Source: Bog-532 sp963828445 (GTDB lineage Bacteria; Actinomycetota; Actinomycetes; Streptosporangiales; Streptosporangiaceae). Taken from it: DNA of 64,000 bases. The stretch spans positions 62,001 through 126,000 of the forward strand of contig CAWHFP010000007.1 in assembly GCA_963828445.1 (NCBI GenBank), given 5' to 3'. The notes beneath the pieces were generated by a model. That model saw nothing but the letters and a program-made list of their open reading frames with translations, had not been told where the DNA came from and searched no databases. Of this stretch, positions 33,724 to 43,014 are shown in pieces. How positions within the stretch are numbered: position 1 is the first letter of the stretch; each line of letters starts with the position of its first letter. Made by a program: the position numbers and the translations under genes.

Positions 33724-34461
33724 GTGCAAGAAGACGCTGGGCAAGAAGACGCTGACATCAGCCGGGTCCTGGCCATCGCCGCCCACCCCGACGACCTCGA
33801 CTTCGGTGCGGCCGGCACGATCGCGGGCTGGACCGCGGCCGGCCTGGAGGTGGTCTACTGCATCGTGACCGACGGGGACGCCGGCGGCTTCGACGAGTCG
33901 TTCCCGCGCGAGGAGATGGCCCCGCTGCGCCGGGCCGAGCAGACCGCCGCGGCCAAGGCCGTGGGCGTGGACGACCTGCGCTTCCTGGGCTACCCGGACG
34001 GCATGGTCGAGGCGACCCTGGGGTTGCGCCGGGACCTGGCCCGGGTCATCCGGCAGGTCCGGCCGGACCGCGTGCTGTGCCCGAGCCCGGAACGCAACTA
34101 CAGAAGGATCGGGACCAGCCATCCCGACCACCGCGCGGTCGGGTCGGCCGCCCTGGACGCGGTGTACCCGGACGCGCGGAACCCGTTCACGTTCCCCGAG
34201 CTGGTCGCGGACGAGGGCCTGGCCGCGTGGATCGTGCCCGAGGTGTGGATCGCGGGCGGCGGGCCGTCCCCCAACCACTACGTCGACGTGACCGGCACCT
34301 TCCCGCGCAAGCTGGCCGCCCTGCGGGCCCACCAGAGCCAGACCGGGCACCGGCCCGACCTGGAGGACATGCTGCGGCAGCGGCTGGCGGCCACCGCCGA
34401 GCGGGCCGGGTGGCCGGCCGGGAGCCTGGCCGAAGCGTTCCAGGTGATCGAGACGGCCTGA
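33724..34461 (+). CDS. PIG-L family deacetylase
   Basis: 245 aa from the GTG at 33724. Zinc-dependent N-acetyl-sugar deacetylase fold (LmbE-like). Motifs: LAIAAHPDDLDFGAAGTIAG with the His-Pro-Asp-Asp zinc and base residues, and GTSHPDHRAVGSAALDAVYP with the third ligand. Related to MshB and Mca of mycothiol metabolism; which member this is cannot be told from sequence alone. It stands alone, divergent from the permease. Confidence 0.88.
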   Translation: MQEDAGQEDADISRVLAIAAHPDDLDFGAAGTIAGWTAAGLEVVYCIVTDGDAGGFDESFPREEMAPLRRAEQTAAAKAVGVDDLRFLGYPDGMVEATLGLRRDLARVIRQVRPDRVLCPSPERNYRRIGTSHPDHRAVGSAALDAVYPDARNPFTFPELVADEGLAAWIVPEVWIAGGGPSPNHYVDVTGTFPRKLAALRAHQSQTGHRPDLEDMLRQRLAATAERAGWPAGSLAEAFQVIETA

Positions 34462-34524
34462 CCGATGGGTCGGGCCTACGCGGTCTACAGTGAATAGTTG
34501 CCATCTACCGAAAGTGAACCTGCC

Positions 34525-35407
34525 ATGGCCATGGAGCTCGACCACTCGTTCACCGTTCCCGTCCCGCCCAGCCAGGCCTGGGACGTCCTGCTCGACGTGC
34601 AGCGGATCGCCCCCTGCATGCCGGGCGCGACCGTCGACACGGTGGAGGGCGACGACGTGGCGGGCCGCCTGAAGGTGAAGGTCGGCCCGGTCTCGCTGAC
34701 CTACAAGGGCACGGCCACGTTCAAGGACCGCGACGAGGCCGACCGGTCGCTGCTGGTCGAGGCGGCGGGCAAGGAGATGCGGGGGTCCGGCACCGCGTCG
34801 GCCACCGTCCGGGCCGCCCTGGCCCCCGAGAACGGGTCCGACGCGGCCACCCTGGTCACCCTGCACACGACGTTGAACGTGACCGGGCGGCCCGCGCAGT
34901 TCGGCCGGGGCGTGATCGCCGAGGTCGGGTCCCGCCTGATCGACAAGTTCGCCGACAACCTGGCCAAGCAGCTGGCCAGCGGGACCACCGCCGCCGAGGC
35001 TGACGCGCCTGCGGCGACTGGCGGAGGCCCCGGCGGCTGCGTGGGGCGCCTGGGGCTGCGGAGACGGCTGGGGCTGCGGAGACCACTGGGGCTGTTGAGA
35101 CGGCTGAGACTGGGACGGCGGCGGCGGAGTCGGCGCCGGTGGAGACGGCTTCGGTGCGCCGGCCGCTGCGGCGGCCAGCGCGCCCGCGGCCGAAGCTCCC
35201 GTCCGGACTCCGACCGTTCCGACGCGGGTCCAGCCCGCGCCGGCTGCTCCGGCTCCGGCCGACGCGGACCAGGAGGACTCGCTCAACCTGCTCAGCCTGG
35301 TCGGCCCGGTCATCGCCAAGCGGGCCGCGCCGGTGCTCGGGGCCGTGGCCGGTGGCGTGCTGGTCACCTGGATCGTCCGCCGGATCCGGCGCCGCCGGGC
35401 GTCCTGA
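34525..35407 (+). CDS. SRPBCC/CoxG-like protein with C-terminal membrane anchor (frameshifted)
   Basis: About 293 aa nominal. Residues 1-150 are a CoxG-type SRPBCC domain: MELDHSFTVPVPPSQAWDVL, CMPGATVDTVEGDDVAGRLK, SLTYKGTATFKDRDEADRSL and FGRGVIAEVGSRLIDKFADN. An Ala/Glu/Thr/Pro-rich linker follows, whose frame changes two or three times between about 35020 and 35160. The C-terminus DADQEDSLNLLSLVGPVIAK, then VLGAVAGGVLVTWIVRRIRR, is a membrane helix with a basic end. Linker indels are probably sequencing errors in a repetitive GC-rich stretch. No CO-dehydrogenase genes are nearby, so the CoxG name indicates fold only. Confidence 0.75.
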
Positions 35408-35418
35408 GGCGTCGCGTC

Positions 35419-36441
35419 CTAGCGGACGACGACGTCGGTCACCGGCAGGGACGAGTCGGCGGGCAGGTCGAGCGGCGAGGACGGCAGCTCGCGGCCGGCC
35501 AGCTCGGAGCCGAGCGCGGCCACCATGGCGCCGTTGTCGGTGCACAGGCCGGGCCGGGGCACGCGCAGGCGGATACCCGCCTTGGTGCAGCGTTCCTCGG
35601 CCAGGGCCCGCAGGCGGGAGTTGGCGGCCACGCCGCCGCCGATGACCAGGTGGTCGACGCCGTGCTGGCGGCAGGCCTCGACGGCCTTGCGGGTCAGCAC
35701 GTCGGCCACGGCCTCCTGGAAGGAGGCGGCGACGTCGGCGACCGGGATCGGCTCGCCGTGGGCCTCGACCCAGCGGGCCACCGCGGTCTTCAGGCCCGCG
35801 AACGAGAAGTCCAGGGTGCCGTCGTGCAGCTTGCCGCGGGGGAAGCTGATCGCGGCCGGGTCGCCGCTCCTGGCCTCCTTGTCGATCGGCGGCCCACCCG
35901 GGAACGGCAGGCCGAGCACCCGGGCCACCTTGTCGTAGGCCTCGCCGGCCGCGTCGTCGACGGTGGCCCCGAGCGGCTTGACCTCGCCCGCCACGTCGGG
36001 GACGAGCAGCAGCGACGAGTGGCCGCCGGACACCAGCAGCGCCACCACCGGGGCCGGCAGCGGTCCGTGCTCCAGCTGGTCCACGGCCACGTGCGCGGCC
36101 AGGTGGTTGACGCCGTAGAGCGGCTTGTTCAGGGACAGCGCGTAGGCCTTGGCCGCGGCCACGCCGACCAGCAGCGCTCCGGCCAGACCCGGGCCGGCCG
36201 TGACCGCGATCGCGTCCACGTCGGCCAGGGTGACCCCGGCCGTGGCCAGGGCCCGGTCCACCGCCGGGACCATGGCCTCCAGGTGCGCGCGGCTGGCCAC
36301 CTCGGGGACGACGCCGCCGTAGCGGGCGTGCTCGTCCACGCTGGAGGCCACCGCGTCGGCCAGCAGTTCGTTACCGCGGACCAGGCCCGCGCCGGTCTCG
36401 TCGCAGGAGGTCTCGATGCCGAGGACCAGGGGGCCGGTCAT
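35419..36441 (-). CDS. tsaD: tRNA t6A37 synthesis protein TsaD
   Basis: 340 aa, ASKHA-fold enzyme transferring threonylcarbamoyl to A37 of ANN-decoding tRNAs. Start PLVLGIETSCDETGAGLVRG; metal-binding histidines in GVNHLAAHVAVDQLEHG; VALLVSGGHSSLLLV; FSFAGLKTAV; and IGGGVAANSRLRALAEERC. The ATG overlaps the rimI stop by four bases. Part of the tsaB-rimI-tsaD operon. Confidence 0.97.
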   Translation of the reverse strand: MTGPLVLGIETSCDETGAGLVRGNELLADAVASSVDEHARYGGVVPEVASRAHLEAMVPAVDRALATAGVTLADVDAIAVTAGPGLAGALLVGVAAAKAYALSLNKPLYGVNHLAAHVAVDQLEHGPLPAPVVALLVSGGHSSLLLVPDVAGEVKPLGATVDDAAGEAYDKVARVLGLPFPGGPPIDKEARSGDPAAISFPRGKLHDGTLDFSFAGLKTAVARWVEAHGEPIPVADVAASFQEAVADVLTRKAVEACRQHGVDHLVIGGGVAANSRLRALAEERCTKAGIRLRVPRPGLCTDNGAMVAALGSELAGRELPSSPLDLPADSSLPVTDVVVR

Positions 36442-36905
36442 CGGGCCACCTCCGGCGCCAGCTCCCGGCGCATCACGATGGCGTCCATGCCGGACGGCTG
36501 GTAGTAGTTACGGCGCACGCCGACCTCCGCGAAGCCGAACCGGCGGTAGAGGTCCTGGGCGCGCGGGTTGTCCGCGCGCACCTCCAGGAACACCTCCCGG
36601 CAATCCTTGCGGGCCGCCTCGTTCAGCAGGTCGGTCAGCAGCGCCGACCCGGTGCCCTGCCCCCAGTGCTTCTCATCGACGGCCAGCGTCAGCACTTCCG
36701 CCTGACGGCCACCGGGCAGCATCATCCCGGCGTATCCCACGAGCGTGTTTCCTTCCTCAGCCGCGACGTAGTGGCGGCCGCGTCCCTGCATGGCGAGTTC
36801 TTCGGCGAACATCCCCGGCGACCAGGCGTCGTCCGGGAACAGCGTCCGCTCCAGGTCCAGGACGGCGGCCAGGTCCTCGTAGCGGAGCGGTCGCAGGGTG
36901 GTCAC
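36438..36905 (-). CDS. rimI: Ribosomal protein alanine N-acetyltransferase RimI
   Basis: 155 aa GNAT protein: LRPLRYEDLAAVLDLERTLF, then the acetyl-CoA site VLTLAVDEKHWGQGTGSALL and the C-terminal ARAQDLYRRFGFAEVGVRRN YYQP region with LEVRADN. In this position between tsaB and tsaD it is the RimI homologue that acetylates the N-terminus of ribosomal protein S18, although target range varies. Four-base overlaps on both sides. Confidence 0.93.
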   Translation of the reverse strand: MTTLRPLRYEDLAAVLDLERTLFPDDAWSPGMFAEELAMQGRGRHYVAAEEGNTLVGYAGMMLPGGRQAEVLTLAVDEKHWGQGTGSALLTDLLNEAARKDCREVFLEVRADNPRAQDLYRRFGFAEVGVRRNYYQPSGMDAIVMRRELAPEVAR

Positions 36906-37558
36906 GAGGTGACCCGTTTGGGCTTGCCCGGGATCTGCGCGTCCGGGCGGCGCAGGTACAGCGGCTCCGGCGGCAGCAGGCCTGTCACGCCCGCGCCGCC
37001 GTCGGCCAGGCGCTCGGCGGCCAGGGTGGCCAGGACCGCGGCCGACGGGTGCTCGGGCCAGATCGACTGGCCCAGCGCCGGGTACAGGCTGACCGCCTGG
37101 CCGGCGATGGGCAGGCCCGCGGGCAGGTCGTCCGGGCGGTTCACGGCCGGGCCGTCCAGGCGCTCACCGGCGGCCGAGTAGCGGGCCCAGTAGAGCTCCT
37201 TGCGGCGGGCGTCGGTGACGGCCAGGAAGTCCTGGCCGGTGGCCTGGGCATCGACGGCGGCCCGGGCCAGCGCGTCCAGGGTGCAGATCCCGTGGACCGG
37301 GATGCCCAGGGTGCGGCTGAACACCCGGGCGGTGACCACCCCGACCCGCAGGCCGGTGAACGGGCCGGGGCCCACTCCGACCGCGATCCCGGTCAGGTCG
37401 CGCGGTTCGGCGCCCGCCAGGACCTTGGCGATCGACGGTGCCAGCAGCTCGCCGTGCCGGCGCGCGTCCACCGTGGACGTCTCGGCCAGCACGCGCTGGC
37501 CGTCGTGCAACGCGACGGTGACGGCGGGGGTGGCGGTATCGAAGGCAAGCAGCAACAC
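36902..37558 (-). CDS. tsaB: tRNA t6A37 synthesis protein TsaB
   Basis: 218 aa; MLLLAFDTATPAVTVALHDG start, GIAVGVGPGPFTGLRVGVVT signature, and DARRKELYWARY. A catalytically inactive paralogue of TsaD that forms a heterodimer with it. First gene of the three-gene operon. Confidence 0.95.
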   Translation of the reverse strand: MLLLAFDTATPAVTVALHDGQRVLAETSTVDARRHGELLAPSIAKVLAGAEPRDLTGIAVGVGPGPFTGLRVGVVTARVFSRTLGIPVHGICTLDALARAAVDAQATGQDFLAVTDARRKELYWARYSAAGERLDGPAVNRPDDLPAGLPIAGQAVSLYPALGQSIWPEHPSAAVLATLAAERLADGGAGVTGLLPPEPLYLRRPDAQIPGKPKRVTS

Positions 37559-37636
37559 GGATGCACAGCCTAGTTGACCCCGCCAGTTCCGCAGGCCAGT
37601 TCGGTAGGCCAGTTCAGGCCAGTTCGGCGGGCCAGT

Positions 37637-38865
37637 TCAGGCCGCGGTGGCGTTCTTCACCGGGACGGCCGGGTCGGCCAGGCGGTCCGGGTCGACCGGG
37701 GTGCCCGCGGCGATGACCCGGCGGCCCTGCAGCAGGTCCCGAGGCCGATCCACGGCCAGCAGGGCCACCAGCCGGTCCCCCGCCAGCCAGCAGGCCGTCC
37801 ACGGCCCGGGCTCGGTGGCGTCCGGCCCCGGCCCGCGCCAGAGCAGGCGGTCGGCGGTGGCGTGGTAGCCGGCGTACTGCATGGTGCGGCCGAACTGTTC
37901 GGACCAGGAGTACGGCACCGGGTCGTACACCTGCCCGGCGCGTCGCCACGGTCGTCGGCGATGATGTTCGCGGCCACCACCTCGGGCGCGTGCAGGGCGA
38001 TGTCCCAGTGCTCGAAGCGCAGGCGGCGGCGGTAGCGCCGGGACTGGAACGACGCGCAGTCGCCGGCCGCGAACACCCCGGGCGCCGACGCCCGCAGGCC
38101 CGGGTCGACGGCCACCCCGTTGTCCAGGGCCAGGCCGGAGTCTTCCAGCCAGGCGACGGCGGGCCGGACGCCGACCGCGGTGACCACCTCGTCGGCCGGG
38201 ATCCAGCCGCCGTCGCGCAGGGCCAGGCCGCCGTCCTCGACCGACTCCACGAGGGCCGAGGTGCGCAGGTCGATCCCGGCCGCCGCGTACCAGGGCACGG
38301 TGCGGGCGCCCACCTCGGCGCCGATGGCGGCGGCCAGCGGGGTGGGACCGCCCTCGACCACCGTGACCCGGCAGCCGCGGGCCGCGGCCGCGGTGGCCAG
38401 CTCGGCGCCGATCCAGCCCGCGCCCACGATGACCAGGCGGACCCCGGGCCGGAGCCGGGCCCGCAACTCCAGGGCGTCTTCGTGGGTGCGCAGGAAGCGC
38501 TGGCGGCCCGGGCCGGGCAGCACGATGGGGGCCGCCCCGGTCGCCAGCACCACCCGGTCGTAGGGGTACTCCCCCGCTTCGGTGCGGACCCGGGCCGCGG
38601 CCAGGTCCAGCCCGGCGGCGGGCTCGCTCAGGTGCAGGTCCACCGCGAGGGCCGTGAAGTCCGCCGACAGCGTGGTGTCCAGCTCGGCTTGGAGTTCGGC
38701 GGCGTCCGGTTCCCCGGCCAGGGCCGCCTTGGACAGGGGCGGGCGGTCATAGGGCGGGCGGCTCTCGGCGGCCAGCATGGTGATCGGGCCTTCGAAGCCG
38801 CCGGAGCGGAGTTCCTCGACCGTCCGGAGGCCGGCCAGTCCCCCGCCAGCGATAACGACCTGCAT
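37637..38865 (-). CDS. FAD-dependent ferredoxin/rubredoxin reductase-like protein (one frameshift)
   Basis: About 408 aa. FAD motif MQVVIAGGGLAGLRTVEELR, PPYDRPPLSKAALAGEPDA, the second Rossmann motif RLVIVGAGWIGAELATAAAA, and GVFAAGDCASFQSRRYRRRL are those of class I ferredoxin-NAD(P) reductases. The frame is lost near 37933; the rest (VYDPVPYSWSEQFGRTMQYA and the reductase C-terminal domain) is in another frame ending at 37637. One missing base restores it. The redox partner is not evident. It is divergent from the TPP riboswitch and thiO. Confidence 0.87.
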
Positions 38866-38883
38866 GACGACATAGGGTAGAGG

Positions 38884-38977
38884 TGCGCGGGAGTCTGGTG
38901 CCGACCGGACTGAGAGGGAAGCTGGGGAGCTTCCGACCGCAGGAACCTGATCCGGATCATGCCGGCGAAGGGAGCGA
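38884..38977 (+). promoter_or_regulatory. TPP riboswitch (THI element)
   Basis: Contains the conserved pieces in order: GCGCGGGAGTC, CTGAGAGGGA, ACCGCAGGAACCTGATCCGG and ATCATGCCGGCGAAGGGAG. The last element includes AAGGGA, which is also the ribosome site of thiO (GTG at 38979). Ligand binding should therefore sequester the site and shut off translation of the thi genes when thiamine diphosphate is plentiful. Confidence 0.95.
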
Positions 38978-38978
38978 C

Positions 38979-40091
38979 GTGGCGCGAGTATTCATCGCCG
39001 GCGGCGGCGTGATCGGCCTCAGCATCGCCTGGCGCGCGAGCCAGGCCGGGTTCGACGTGACCGTGGCCGACCCCGATCCCGGCCAGGGGGCCAGCCACGC
39101 GGCGGCGGGCATGCTCACCCCGGTCTCCGAGGCGGCCTACACCGAGAAGGAACTGTTCGGGCTGGGTGCGGCGTCGCTGGCGCGCTACCCGGCCTTCGCG
39201 GCCGAGCTGACCGGAGCCACCGGGCGGCCGACCGGGTTCCGCCTCACCGGCACCCTGCAGGTCGGCTACGACCACGACGACCTGGCCGTCATCGACGAAC
39301 TGCGGGATCTGCACGACAGCCTGGGCGTCCCCGGCCAGCGGCTGACCGGGCGCGAGTGCCGTCGGCTGGAGCCGATGCTGGACCCGGCCGTGCGCGGCGG
39401 CCTGCTGGCCGAGGCGGATGGCTCGGTCGACCCGCGCCAGCTGACCCAGGCCCTGCTGGCCGCGGTGGACCGGGCCGGGGTCCGGATGATCCGGCAGCCG
39501 GTGACCCGGATCGAGGGGCGGACGGCCCGGCTGGCCGACGGCACGGAGGCCGGGGCGGACTGGGTGGTGCTGGCGGCCGGGTGGAACTCGGCCGGCATTG
39601 ACGGCCTGCCCGCGGGGGCGGTGCCGCCGGTCCGGCCGGTCAAGGGACAGGTCCTGCGGCTGCGCGGGCCGGCCGGGTTCCTGAACCGGTCGGTGCGCGG
39701 CGTGGTCCGGGGCTCGTCGGTCTACCTGGTGCCCCGGGAAGACGGCGAGCTGGTGGTGGGGGCCACGCAGGAGGAGCTGGGCGAGGACACCCGGGTGACC
39801 GCGGGCGGCCTGTGGGAGCTGCTGCGGGACGCCCGGGCGCTGGTGCCGGGCCTGACCGAGCTGGAATTCACCGAGGCGGTGGCCCGGCTGCGGCCGGGCA
39901 CCCCCGACAACGGCCCGGTCCTCGGGCCGTGTCCGGCCGACGGGCTGGTCCTGGCCACCGGGCACTTCCGGAACGGCGTGCTGCTCACGCCGGTCACCGC
40001 GGACGCCATCGTCGGCTACCTGACCAACGGGCAGCTGCCCGAGGTGGCGGCGCACTTCACCATCGAACGGTTCGCAGGAGGCAGCGCGTGA
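38979..40091 (+). CDS. thiO: Glycine oxidase ThiO
   Basis: 370 aa from the GTG at 38979, immediately after the riboswitch. FAD-dependent oxidase making iminoglycine for thiazole synthesis. FAD motif VFIAGGGVIGLSIAWRASQA, GASHAAAGMLTPVSEAAYTE, and the C-terminal ATGHFRNGVLLTPVTADAIV. First gene of thiO-thiS-thiG, with a four-base overlap (GTGA) into thiS. Confidence 0.95.
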   Translation: MARVFIAGGGVIGLSIAWRASQAGFDVTVADPDPGQGASHAAAGMLTPVSEAAYTEKELFGLGAASLARYPAFAAELTGATGRPTGFRLTGTLQVGYDHDDLAVIDELRDLHDSLGVPGQRLTGRECRRLEPMLDPAVRGGLLAEADGSVDPRQLTQALLAAVDRAGVRMIRQPVTRIEGRTARLADGTEAGADWVVLAAGWNSAGIDGLPAGAVPPVRPVKGQVLRLRGPAGFLNRSVRGVVRGSSVYLVPREDGELVVGATQEELGEDTRVTAGGLWELLRDARALVPGLTELEFTEAVARLRPGTPDNGPVLGPCPADGLVLATGHFRNGVLLTPVTADAIVGYLTNGQLPEVAAHFTIERFAGGSA

Positions 40092-40288
40092 ACGTGATCG
40101 TCAACGGCCAGCCGGTCGAGCTGAGCGACGGCGCGACCACCGCGGCCGCCGTCCAGGTGCTGACCAGCGCGCCCAGCGGTATCGCGGTCGCCGTCAACGG
40201 CGCGGTGGTGCGGCGCAGCGAATGGGAGTCCACGCCGCTGGCCGACGGCGACCAGGTCGAAGTGCTGACCGCGGTCCAGGGAGGCTGA
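40088..40288 (+). CDS. thiS: Sulfur carrier protein ThiS
   Basis: 66 aa ubiquitin-like carrier, GTG start overlapping the thiO stop. MNVIVNGQPVELSDGATTAA at the start, AVAVNGAVVRRSEW in the middle and the required C-terminal Gly-Gly (EVLTAVQGG). It carries the thiocarboxylate sulfur to ThiG. Confidence 0.95.
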   Translation: MNVIVNGQPVELSDGATTAAAVQVLTSAPSGIAVAVNGAVVRRSEWESTPLADGDQVEVLTAVQGG

Positions 40289-40291
40289 ACC

Positions 40292-41053
40292 ATGACCGAT
40301 CCCCTCGTCATCGCGGGCGAGAAGTTCGGCTCGCGGCTGATCATGGGCACCGGCGGCGCCCCCAGCCTGGAGGTGCTGGACCGGGCGCTGGCCGCGTCCG
40401 GCACCGAGCTGACCACGGTGGCCATGCGCCGGGTGGCGCCCGGCGGCGGGCCGTCGGTGCTGGGCCTGCTGGCCGAGCGGGGCATCCGGGTGCTGCCCAA
40501 CACCGCGGGCTGCCACACCGCCGCCGACGCGGTGCAAACCGCCGAGCTGGCCCGGGAGGCCCTCGGCACCGACTGGGTGAAGCTCGAGGTGATCGCGGAC
40601 GAGCAGACCCTGCTGCCGGACCCGATCGAGCTGCTGGACGCGGCGGACATGCTGGTCAGCCGGGGGTTCACCGTGCTCCCGTACACCAACGACGACCCGG
40701 TGCTGGCCCGGCGGCTGGAACAGGCCGGGTGCGCGGCGGTCATGCCGCTGGGCGCGCCGATCGGGTCCGGGCTGGGCATCAGGAACCGGCACAACATCGA
40801 GCTGATCGTGGCCGCCGCCGGGGTGCCGGTGGTGCTGGACGCCGGGGTGGGCACGGCCAGCGACGCGGCCATCGCCATGGAGCTGGGCTGTGACGCCGTG
40901 CTGCTGGCCACCGCGGTCACCCGGGCCCGCGACCCCGAGCTGATGGCCGAGGCCATGCGGCACGCGGTCATCGCCGGGCGCTGCGCCCGGCGGGCCGGGC
41001 GGGTCCCGGAGCGGCGTTACGCCCTGGCGTCATCCCCGCCCACTACCCGCTAA
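40292..41053 (+). CDS. thiG: Thiazole synthase ThiG
   Basis: 253 aa TIM-barrel enzyme forming the thiazole phosphate from DXP, iminoglycine and ThiS-thiocarboxylate. Start LVIAGEKFGSRLIMGTGGAP; Schiff-base lysine in TDWVKLEVIADEQTLLPD; GCAAVMPLGAPIGSGLGIRN; and VVLDAGVGTASDAAIAMELG. The pyrimidine and coupling genes (thiC, thiD, thiE) are not in the window. Confidence 0.96.
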   Translation: MTDPLVIAGEKFGSRLIMGTGGAPSLEVLDRALAASGTELTTVAMRRVAPGGGPSVLGLLAERGIRVLPNTAGCHTAADAVQTAELAREALGTDWVKLEVIADEQTLLPDPIELLDAADMLVSRGFTVLPYTNDDPVLARRLEQAGCAAVMPLGAPIGSGLGIRNRHNIELIVAAAGVPVVLDAGVGTASDAAIAMELGCDAVLLATAVTRARDPELMAEAMRHAVIAGRCARRAGRVPERRYALASSPPTTR

Positions 41054-41080
41054 TACGTGCCAGCCCGGGTAACCGCCTCG

Positions 41081-41086
41081 TACAAT
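41081..41086 (+). promoter_or_regulatory. Probable -10 element TACAAT of the PASTA kinase gene
   Basis: TACAAT lies five bases before a GTG (41092) and eight before the ATG at 41095. With the usual distance to the start of transcription, the mRNA would begin at or next to the start codon, i.e. be leaderless, a frequent situation in actinobacteria. No convincing -35 box. Confidence 0.5.
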
Positions 41087-41094
41087 TGGCCGTG

Positions 41095-43014
41095 ATGGAC
41101 GCTACCCTGGCAGATCCCCTGGTTGGACGGCTACTCGACGGCCGCTACCAGGTGGAGGCGCAGGTCGCGATGGGCGGCATGGCCACGGTGTACCGGGCCA
41201 TGGACACCCGGCTCGACCGCCAGGTGGCGCTCAAGGTCATGCACGCCGACCTGGCCCGGGACGAGGAGTTCGTCAACCGGTTCATCGGCGAGGCCAAGTC
41301 GGTCGCGCGGCTGTCGCACCCGAACGTGGTGTCCGTCTTCGACCAGGGCCGGGACGGTTCCTACCTGTACCTGGCCATGGAGTACCTGCCCGGCCGCACG
41401 CTGCGGAACCTGCTGGACGAGCGGGGCTGGTTCCCGCCCCGGGAGGCGCTGGGCATCATGGTCCCGCTGCTGTCCGGCCTGGCCGCCGCGCATCGGGCCG
41501 GGCTGGTGCACCGGGACGTCAAGCCGGAGAACGTGCTGGTCGCGCCGGACGGCCACCTCAAGGTGGTGGACTTCGGCCTGGCCCGGGCGCTGACCATGGG
41601 TAACCAGACCCGGACCGGCCAGATCATCGGCACCGTCGCCTACCTGGCCCCGGAGCAGGTCACCGGCACCGGCGCGGACGCCCGGACCGACATCTACGCG
41701 GCCGGCATCGTGCTCTTCGAGCTGCTCACCGGGACCAAGCCGCACACCGGCGAGAGCCCGCTGTCGGTGGCCTACAAGCACGTCAACGAGTCGGTCCCGG
41801 CCCCGTCCCGGCTGGCGGGCGGGATCCCGCCCGAGGTGGACCGGCTGGTGCTGCAGGCGACCAGCCGGGACCCGCGCGGGCGCCCGGCCGACGCCGATGA
41901 ATACCTGCGCTCCCTGATGGAGGTGGCGCGCGGGCTGGGCAACGACTGGCCCGGGCAGGCCCAGGGCGCGGTGGCGATCAACGACTGGGCCGGCTACGGC
42001 GGGGCGCCCAGCCAGTACGGCGAGCCGAGCCAGTACAGCACCCAGGTGCTGAACGGGGCGCCGCCCCCCGCTGACGGGCGGACGATCATCGCCCAGCGGG
42101 ACGGCTGGCCCGAGTCACCGGGGCACCGCGGGCCCGGGCACGGCGCCCCGGCCCGGCGGATCGGGGTGTGGATCGCCCTGGGCGTGCTGCTGCTGGCCGC
42201 GGCGGGCGCGGGCGGCTGGTGGTTCACCCAGCGGGCCAACACCAAGGTGCCCACGGTCGCGGGCATGACCGTGAGCCAGGCCATCGAGCAGCTGCACCAG
42301 GACGGCTTCTCCGTACATGAGGCCAACGCGGTCACCAGCAACACCGTCAAGGCCGGGGACGTGGTGCGGACGTCGCCCGCGGCCGGGGCCAAGCTGCACA
42401 AGGGCTCGGCGGTCACGCTGGTCCCGTCGTCGGGGCCCCGGCTGATCAAGGTGCCGGACGTCAGCGGCCAGCAGCTGTCCGACGCCAAGCAGGCGCTGCG
42501 GAACGACGGGCTGACCGTGGGCTCGGTGCACAAGGTGGCCTCCGCGTCGGTGGACGCCGGGATCGTGATCAGCACCACCCCGGCCGCCGGGCTGACCTGG
42601 CCGCAGACCAGGCCGGTGACGATCTCGGTCAGCGAGGGTCCGCCCCTGCCCAACTTCGTCGGCCAGAACGTGTCGGCCATCCAGGGCTGGGCGGGCCAGA
42701 ACGGCATCCAGCTGAACGTCCAGCAGGACACCAACAGCGACCAGCCGCAGGGCACGATCACCCGGCAGTCCCCGGCCGCGAACACGCCGATCACCCAGAA
42801 CGAGACCGTGACCGTGTTCGTCTCGACCGGGCCGCCGCAGGTCAATATCCCCGACGTGACCGGCCAGAGTGTGAACGACGCGCGCAAGCAGCTGGAGCAG
42901 GCCGGGTTCAAGGTCAACGTCAACAAGATCGGCCCGTTCAACAAGGTGCTGACCGAGAACCCCACCGGCCAGGCCCCCAAGGGCACCACGATCACCCTGT
43001 TCACCGGCTTCTGA
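41095..43014 (+). CDS. PASTA-domain Ser/Thr protein kinase (PknB type)
   Basis: 639 aa. Cytoplasmic kinase domain about residues 17-280: MGGMATVYRAMDTRLDRQVA with the ATP lysine ALKVM, catalytic HRDVKPENVLV, DFGLARAL, activation loop TRTGQIIGTVAYLAPEQ. A roughly 80-residue linker, one membrane helix (RIGVWIALGVLLLAAAGAGG) and four extracellular PASTA repeats follow (KVPTVAGMTVSQAIEQLHQD; KVPDVSGQQLSDAKQALRND; LPNFVGQNVSAIQGW; NIPDVTGQSVNDARKQLEQA). PASTA repeats bind peptidoglycan fragments, so the kinase probably couples wall state to growth. The stop overlaps the nfo start by one base. Confidence 0.95.
   Translation: MDATLADPLVGRLLDGRYQVEAQVAMGGMATVYRAMDTRLDRQVALKVMHADLARDEEFVNRFIGEAKSVARLSHPNVVSVFDQGRDGSYLYLAMEYLPGRTLRNLLDERGWFPPREALGIMVPLLSGLAAAHRAGLVHRDVKPENVLVAPDGHLKVVDFGLARALTMGNQTRTGQIIGTVAYLAPEQVTGTGADARTDIYAAGIVLFELLTGTKPHTGESPLSVAYKHVNESVPAPSRLAGGIPPEVDRLVLQATSRDPRGRPADADEYLRSLMEVARGLGNDWPGQAQGAVAINDWAGYGGAPSQYGEPSQYSTQVLNGAPPPADGRTIIAQRDGWPESPGHRGPGHGAPARRIGVWIALGVLLLAAAGAGGWWFTQRANTKVPTVAGMTVSQAIEQLHQDGFSVHEANAVTSNTVKAGDVVRTSPAAGAKLHKGSAVTLVPSSGPRLIKVPDVSGQQLSDAKQALRNDGLTVGSVHKVASASVDAGIVISTTPAAGLTWPQTRPVTISVSEGPPLPNFVGQNVSAIQGWAGQNGIQLNVQQDTNSDQPQGTITRQSPAANTPITQNETVTVFVSTGPPQVNIPDVTGQSVNDARKQLEQAGFKVNVNKIGPFNKVLTENPTGQAPKGTTITLFTGF

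Noticed and set aside
34525..35407. Carbon-monoxide dehydrogenase accessory role for the CoxG-like protein
   Set aside because: No cox or molybdenum hydroxylase genes nearby; only the SRPBCC fold is supported.
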